Source: VBAS01 sp035318985 (lineage in GTDB: Bacteria; Bacteroidota; Bacteroidia; Chitinophagales; Chitinophagaceae). From it: 10,751 nucleotides of DNA. The notes below the pieces were generated by a model, which saw only the letters and a list, made by a program, of their open reading frames with translations, ran no database searches and was not told the origin of the DNA. Each line of letters opens with the position of its first letter. The first letter of the stretch is position 1. Shown here one piece after another: positions 7,050 to 10,751 of the stretch. A program made the position numbers and the translations under genes. The stretch is from NCBI GenBank assembly GCA_035318985.1, contig DATHDP010000007.1, positions 1 to 10,751 on the forward strand, given 5' to 3'.

Positions 7050-7057
7050 CAAATTTA
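7050..7057 (-). promoter_or_regulatory. Candidate -7 element of the M50-TPR gene
   Basis: The minus strand reads TAAATTTG, a full match to TAnnTTTG, 68 bases upstream of the start at 6981. No clear -33 TTG lies 19-21 bp further upstream. The intergenic stretch 6982-7206 otherwise holds repeat copy B and the prfB promoter region. Confidence 0.35.
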
Positions 7058-7114
7058 GCCAATATTTAAAAGGAAAAGCGATAAGCTGAATAGAATTACG
7101 GAATGTACAAGTGT

Positions 7115-7163
7115 GCGACGCAACGAAAATTCAATAGTAGCAATGCAGTTTGGCTCATAATAA
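7115..7163 (-). repeat. Diverged inverted repeat, copy B (right of the M50-TPR gene)
   Basis: Read on the minus strand it starts TTATTATGAGCC and ends TTCGTTGCGTCGC, matching copy A at 5685-5733 in about 38 of 49 positions. The TTGAAGG just outside (complement of 7164-7170) also has a counterpart in copy A. Its outer end lies about 40 bp before the prfB start codon. Confidence 0.6.
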
Positions 7164-7174
7164 CCTTCAATTTT

Positions 7175-7200
7175 CAACTGGCAACTTTCAACTATATTTG
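7175..7200 (+). promoter_or_regulatory. prfB promoter: CAACTnn heptads and -7 element
   Basis: TATATTTG (7193-7200) is a full match to the Bacteroidota -7 consensus and lies only 6 bases before the ATG at 7207. Transcription would begin almost at the start codon, giving a leaderless or near-leaderless mRNA. Three copies of CAACTnn with a 7-bp period (7175, 7182, 7189) run into it. The -33 side has only a TTTT at 7171-7174. Confidence 0.5.
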
Positions 7201-7206
7201 CGCCCT

Positions 7207-8302
7207 ATGACAATCGAAAAATTGAATGATATGCGGTCCCGCATTGCCGGGGTAAGGAGGTTTCTTTGACGTCGATAACCGCCTTGATAAGATCCAAAAT
7301 GATAAGCAGCTTTCACTAAGTCCCGGTTTTTGGAATGATAATGCCCGTGCGACTTCCATCATGAAGGAAATAAAAGTGAATGAATACTGGGTTGATCTGT
7401 ATAACCAAACAGGATCGGCAGTGGAAGATTTTGCCGTACTGTTTGAATTCTGGAAAGCTGGTGATGCAACAGAAGAAGAAACAAAAGTTGCTTATGATAA
7501 AGCACTAGGGATGCTTGATGATGCAGAGTTCAAAGCAACATTGAATGAACCCGAAGATGAATTGCCGGCTGTGTTACAAATAAATTCCGGTGCCGGTGGT
7601 ACTGAAAGCCAGGATTGGGCAGAGATACTTGCACGTATGTATCGCATGTATGGAGAAAAGCAAGGATGGAAAGTTAAAGAGTTGGATTGGCAGTGGGGCG
7701 ATGGTGCAGGAATTAAAACCTGTACTTACGAATTTGAGGGGCCTTTTGCTTATGGTTTTTTAAAAGCCGAAAGTGGTGTGCATCGTTTGGTTCGCATTTC
7801 TCCATTTGATAGTAATGCCCGTCGTCATACTTCATTTGCATCAGTGTTTGTTTATCCATTGGTAGATGATACGATCAATATCGAAATTAAACCTGCTGAT
7901 GTAAAAATGGAAACATCACGCAGTGGTGGTGCCGGCGGACAGAATGTAAACAAAGTAGAAACAAAAGTTCAGCTAACACATATACCGACTGGTATAGTTG
8001 TGGTTTGTCAGCAAGACAGAACGCAGCTTGGTAACAGGGAATTAGCAATGCAAATGCTGAAAAGCCGTTTGTATGAAGAAGAGCTGCGCAAACGACAGGC
8101 GATAAAAGATGCAAAGAATTCTTCAAAGAAAAAAATAGAGTGGGGTTCACAAATACGTTCTTATGTTTTTCATCCATATAAAATGATCAAGGATCACCGC
8201 ACCGATTTTGAAGTGGGTAATGTGCAGCCGGTGATGGATGGTGAACTGGATGGATTTATAAAAGCCTATTTGATGAGTGAGAAGGAATCGCAAAATTCTT
8301 AA
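7207..8302 (+). CDS. prfB: Peptide chain release factor 2 (RF2), programmed +1 frameshift
   Basis: RF2 reads UGA and UAA stop codons and triggers peptide release at the ribosome. Translation starts at ATG 7207 (MTIEKLNDMRSRIAGVRRFL) and meets an in-frame TGA at 7267-7269. The preceding CTT and following C form the classic CTTTGAC slip site, with AGGAGG at 7255-7260 three bases before the CTT, exactly as in the known RF2 autoregulatory frameshift. After the +1 slip, reading resumes at GAC 7268 and runs to 8302, giving 364 residues, close to the E. coli length of 365. The body shows GAGGTESQDWA, the SPF stop-codon recognition motif in VRISPFDSNARRHTSF, the peptidyl-transferase GGQ in SGGAGGQNVNKVETKV, and WGSQIRSYV near the end. 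When RF2 is scarce the ribosome pauses at TGA and shifts frame, so the protein controls its own level. An ATG-initiated frame at 7361 is only the 3' part. Confidence 0.97.
7255..7270 (+). promoter_or_regulatory. RF2 programmed frameshift site
   Basis: AGG AGG TTT CTT TGA C: an internal anti-16S-rRNA pairing site, a 3-base spacer, the slippery CTT, then a UGA stop with C after it, which is the weakest stop context. The geometry is that of the E. coli prfB signal, and the stop is the codon that RF2 itself recognises. Confidence 0.95.
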
Positions 8303-8318
8303 CATCTTATAGTAACAA

Positions 8319-8347
8319 TTGACTTTATCAATCGTTTCATAAATTGG
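8319..8347 (+). promoter_or_regulatory. Candidate promoter of the 604-residue gene
   Basis: TTG (8319-8321), 18 bp, then TAAATTGG (8340-8347), one base from TAnnTTTG. The start codon is 10 bases further on. If used, transcription would start inside the hairpin loop, freeing the start codon from the stem described for 8330-8368. Confidence 0.35.
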
Positions 8348-8368
8348 AGCTTCCTTTATGAAACGATT
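8330..8368 (+). terminator. 14-bp hairpin with T-run, overlapping the next start codon
   Basis: AATCGTTTCATAAA (8330-8343) pairs perfectly with TTTATGAAACGATT (8355-8368). The 11-base loop TTGGAGCTTCC can add GGA/TCC pairs. Six T residues (8367-8372) overlap and follow the 3' arm, as in an intrinsic terminator, 28 bases after the prfB stop. The 3' arm contains the ATG of the next gene (8358-8360), and GGAG in the loop is that gene's only Shine-Dalgarno-like sequence. It may end prfB transcripts and block translation of read-through RNA. Confidence 0.55.
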
Positions 8369-10172
8369 TTTTGTAATTATACTTTTCAGTTGTTTTGTTT
8401 TAGCTGCATATTCGCAAGGCAAGGTGCTTGATGCTGCATCAGGTGAACCATTATCTTCCGCAAGCATCATTTTATTTTCTTCCGGTAAAAAAACAGGACT
8501 TGTTGCTAATAAAGAAGGAGTTTTTTCCTTTACAACCTCAGTTGATTCTATTCGTGTTTCAATGGTTGGTTATCGTTCAAAAACGGTTTTTGCAAAAGAG
8601 TTTATTGATAAAAACTATTTTGAAGTAAAGCTTGAACTTGTAGCCGCTGAGTTAAGTGAAGTAATTGTAAAGAAAACAACGGCCCTTGAAATAATTAAAA
8701 AAGCGATCGCAGCTATTCCATCTTTTCAACCGAAAGAAAATTTTGAGAACAAAGGATTTTACAGGGAGATCATTAAGGATCGGGAAAATTATTTCTCTGT
8801 TGCTGAAGCTGTATTTGGGGCACAATTTCACCCCGCAAAAAGATCTTATAAACTCCAATTGATACAAGGCAGAAGCAAAGAAGATGTTGCTTATACAAGA
8901 TTGTTTGAAGATTATCATCCCGGCGGTGGACCGCAGGCTGCGACAGGAAAGAATTTTTTCCTGGATATTCCTGATTTCCTTGACTCAAAAAAGATCAAAA
9001 ATTTTATTTATAAAATTGATTCACTCGTTCAGTTTGATGGAAGATGGTTGTATAGCATCAGTTTCGATCAGAAGCCTGATGTAAAACAAGCTTTGGAAAA
9101 AGGGAAGTTATTAATTGATATGGATGAATTTGCAGTGATAAGATATGAAGCAGAGAATAGTCCGCTTGGCGCAGCTTATATAAAAGATCTTACAGGTAGT
9201 GACAAGATCTTTGCGGCTTTATTGAATATAGATTTCAAACGTAAGAGTTGGAGAGACAGGGTTGATTTTAGCAAGGTGGATGATAAATGGCTATTGAGCC
9301 ATATTGAATCAGAAAAAAAGATAGGGTATAAGCAAGAAAAGAAAAAGATCGATCTTGATCTTACTATTAATTATGAAATGATGTTCACTGATCTGCTGTC
9401 AACTATTACAAATGAAATTACTGGTGACAATGAATGGAAAAGAAAAAATTTAGTGAGTAATCTTCCTTCGGCTTTTGATCCGTCATTCTGGGGCACCAAT
9501 AATATTATATCGCCAACAGAACAAGTAAAGAATATTGTAGAGACGATCGGAAAGAATAATAATGAAGCTAATATTCCCGCTGGTTCTATCAATGACTGGC
9601 AGTATTTAAATAGAAATTTATTTGTATCCTATCAGAAGAATGATACTATAACAATGATCCCAATAATGAAATGCTGGTGGGAAGATGAAAAAAGCGGCGG
9701 CATGTTATTTAAAGAAATGAATGGAGATTTCTCTATTGAAACAAAAATTAATATTTCTAAAAGCAATACAGATGAAATGCCAGACAAAGGCTTTCAGCAA
9801 GCTGGAATTATTATTCGTAAGAAAGATGATCAAAAAGAGAATTATATTTTTTTAAGTATTGGAACCGGTGGCAATCCAACAGCAAAAATTTCTTTTAAAA
9901 AAACCACTGAAAGTAAGAGCAAAACATTTGCAGAGAAAGTAGAGAGTATGAATGGATGGCTCCGAATAGAAAAAAAAGGAAATAAATTAATTGCCTTCTA
10001 CAGATCTGAAATAAATAATGAATATAAAAAGATCGGTGAGTTTGCAAATGATTGGTTGAATACACAGTTTCAGATCGGACTTGCTGCGTATGCAGGCTTC
10101 CCCGGTGATGGACCAAAAATGAAACCTGATATGAAAGCTGAATTCACAGAATTGAAAATTGAAAAGCTTTAG
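8358..10172 (+). CDS. Secreted protein: CarboxypepD_reg-like, GFYRE/DUF5686-like and concanavalin-like domains
   Basis: 604 residues. Residues 1-20 are a signal peptide ending AYSQ, a common cleavage site in this phylum. Residues ~20-95 match a carboxypeptidase regulatory-like domain: GKVLDAASGEPLSSASIILF, then a glycine turn, VSMVGYRSKTV and a final strand. Residues ~97-400 start LSEVIVKKTTALEIIKKAI and include GFYRE at 133-137, as in DUF5686-type proteins, but no outer-membrane barrel follows. From ~430 to 604 (CWWEDEKSGGMLFKEMNGDFSIETKI, GFQQAGIIIRKKDDQKENYIFL, WLRIEKKGNKLIAFY, QIGLAAYAGFP) the pattern is that of a concanavalin-like/DUF1349 sandwich, often carbohydrate-binding. An envelope protein that binds a glycan is plausible; enzyme activity is not shown. 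The start lies in a hairpin and the stop codon in another. Confidence 0.75.
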   Translation: MKRFFVIILFSCFVLAAYSQGKVLDAASGEPLSSASIILFSSGKKTGLVANKEGVFSFTTSVDSIRVSMVGYRSKTVFAKEFIDKNYFEVKLELVAAELSEVIVKKTTALEIIKKAIAAIPSFQPKENFENKGFYREIIKDRENYFSVAEAVFGAQFHPAKRSYKLQLIQGRSKEDVAYTRLFEDYHPGGGPQAATGKNFFLDIPDFLDSKKIKNFIYKIDSLVQFDGRWLYSISFDQKPDVKQALEKGKLLIDMDEFAVIRYEAENSPLGAAYIKDLTGSDKIFAALLNIDFKRKSWRDRVDFSKVDDKWLLSHIESEKKIGYKQEKKKIDLDLTINYEMMFTDLLSTITNEITGDNEWKRKNLVSNLPSAFDPSFWGTNNIISPTEQVKNIVETIGKNNNEANIPAGSINDWQYLNRNLFVSYQKNDTITMIPIMKCWWEDEKSGGMLFKEMNGDFSIETKINISKSNTDEMPDKGFQQAGIIIRKKDDQKENYIFLSIGTGGNPTAKISFKKTTESKSKTFAEKVESMNGWLRIEKKGNKLIAFYRSEINNEYKKIGEFANDWLNTQFQIGLAAYAGFPGDGPKMKPDMKAEFTELKIEKL

Positions 10173-10178
10173 CTTTTC
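10161..10178 (+). terminator. Hairpin over the stop codon of the 604-residue gene
   Basis: GAAAAGC (10161-10167) pairs with GCTTTTC (10172-10178) around TTTA, and the TAG stop sits in the loop and 3' arm. GG and then a mixed AT stretch follow, not a T-run, so it may protect the 3' end or terminate weakly. The rest of the gap to 10344 shows only short motifs: a GTGATCAC palindrome at 10272-10279 and an AT-rich tract near 10315-10325. Confidence 0.4.
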
Positions 10179-10344
10179 GGTTTAATTAATATAGCCATTT
10201 TATTTCACCGTTTTAACTTCAGTATTTCTCCCATATTAGCTTTGGATATATTCAGATTTTTGGAAATGTGGTGATCACGTTGTAAGTTTAGTTGACTGTT
10301 TTCTTTTGAAGAGAATATATATAATCACCACCAAAACTTCTGCA

Positions 10345-10751
10345 ATGAACCTTAAGCTTACCCTTCTATCATTTATTTTATTAATCAATATTGTTTCCAA
10401 GGCTACTGACATCGGAAATGTCCAGATCACACCAACGTTCACACAAATTGGTCCCCTCTGTCAGAACAGTACTGCTCCGGCATTGCCTGATACTTCGAAT
10501 AATGATATTATAGGAACGTGGTCGCCTGCTACTATTAATACGTCAACAGCAGGTACTACAACTTATACATTCACGCCTTATGATGGTCAGAATTATGCAC
10601 CTGTTACAATGAACATTATGATCACTACGCCGATCACACCAACGTTCACACAAATTGGTCCGCTCTATCAGAACAGCACTCCTCCAGCATTGCCTGGTAC
10701 TTCTAATAATGGTATTAACGGAACATGGTTACCTGCTACAATCAATACATC
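10345..10751 (+). CDS. Secreted tandem-repeat protein (adhesin-like), 3' end beyond the window
   Basis: The frame runs from ATG 10345 to the window end without a stop (135 complete codons). Residues 1-20 (MNLKLTLLSFILLINIVSKA) are a signal peptide. From residue 28 a 69-residue unit begins ITPTFTQIGPLCQNSTAPAL, continues with NNDIIGTWSPATINT and TTTYTFTPYDGQNYAPVTM, then starts again at residue 97 (base 10633). The second copy, cut by the window, is close in DNA as well as protein (roughly 15 differences in about 120 bases by hand), so duplication was recent or is kept uniform. Ser/Thr/Asn-rich units of this kind, with a GTW...TTTYTFTP core, occur in very long Bacteroidota surface proteins exported by the type IX system; such a C-terminal signal would lie outside the window. 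An adhesive role is inferred. No Shine-Dalgarno sequence is seen. Confidence 0.8.
   Translation, partial: MNLKLTLLSFILLINIVSKATDIGNVQITPTFTQIGPLCQNSTAPALPDTSNNDIIGTWSPATINTSTAGTTTYTFTPYDGQNYAPVTMNIMITTPITPTFTQIGPLYQNSTPPALPGTSNNGINGTWLPATINT
10425..10751 (+). repeat. 207-bp in-frame tandem repeat
   Basis: GATCACACCAACGTTCACAC occurs at 10425 and again at 10632, giving a period of 207 bp (69 codons). One full unit and 120 bases of a second are visible. Many of the differences lie at third codon positions, but some change residues (Cys to Tyr, Ala to Pro, Asp to Gly twice). Confidence 0.9.

Noticed and set aside
7103..7210. 35-codon plus-strand ORF ending in an ATGA overlap with prfB
   Set aside because: It runs through repeat copy B and the prfB promoter heptads; the encoded sequence has no recognisable pattern, so the overlap is probably chance.
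10292..10325. E. coli-like TTGACT and TATAAT upstream of the repeat protein gene
   Set aside because: The spacing to TATAAT is 22 bp and the phylum's primary sigma factor prefers TAnnTTTG, so the match is likely chance in AT-rich DNA.
1..10751. CRISPR arrays, tRNA or rRNA genes, phage or toxin-antitoxin modules
   Set aside because: No regularly spaced repeats, cloverleaf or rRNA-like stretches, integrase, or paired small genes were seen on either strand.

Overview
The window looks like chromosomal DNA of a member of the phylum Bacteroidota, most likely class Chitinophagia. The grounds are AT-rich DNA, almost no Shine-Dalgarno sequences before start codons, several TAnnTTTG-type -7 promoter elements, and typical families of the group (DUF4421, CarboxypepD_reg-like secreted proteins, FKBP-type lipoproteins, repeat adhesins). 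The assignment comes from reading, not from a database search.

Layout: (1) 1-538, 3' part of a two-module VOC/glyoxalase-like gene. (2) 577-2142, secreted right-handed beta-helix protein. (3) 2197-2688, FKBP-type prolyl isomerase lipoprotein. (4) 2749-3753 on the minus strand, DUF4421 envelope protein, convergent with (3) across a hairpin. (5) 3992-4780, sensor-less soluble histidine kinase. (6) 4813-5667 minus, LCMT-family methyltransferase. (7) 5812-6981 minus, an M50-like HExxH membrane domain fused to TPRs, flanked by a diverged inverted repeat. (8) 7207-8302, prfB (release factor 2), split by the programmed +1 frameshift. (9) 8358-10172, secreted three-part protein with a CarboxypepD_reg-like domain, a GFYRE-containing region and a lectin-like C-terminus. 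(10) 10345 to the window end, the start of a secreted protein with 69-residue tandem repeats.

The genes do not form one pathway. Many encode exported or envelope proteins (beta-helix, FKBP lipoprotein, DUF4421, the 604-residue protein, the repeat protein), set among housekeeping (prfB) and signalling (kinase) genes. Strands alternate and gaps carry their own promoter-like or hairpin elements, so most genes are probably transcribed singly. I did not find a convincing new multi-gene system. The strongest non-routine signals are a 14-bp stem that places the start codon of the 8358 gene inside a terminator-like hairpin, the inverted repeat bracketing the M50-TPR gene, and short dyads or direct repeats upstream of several genes.
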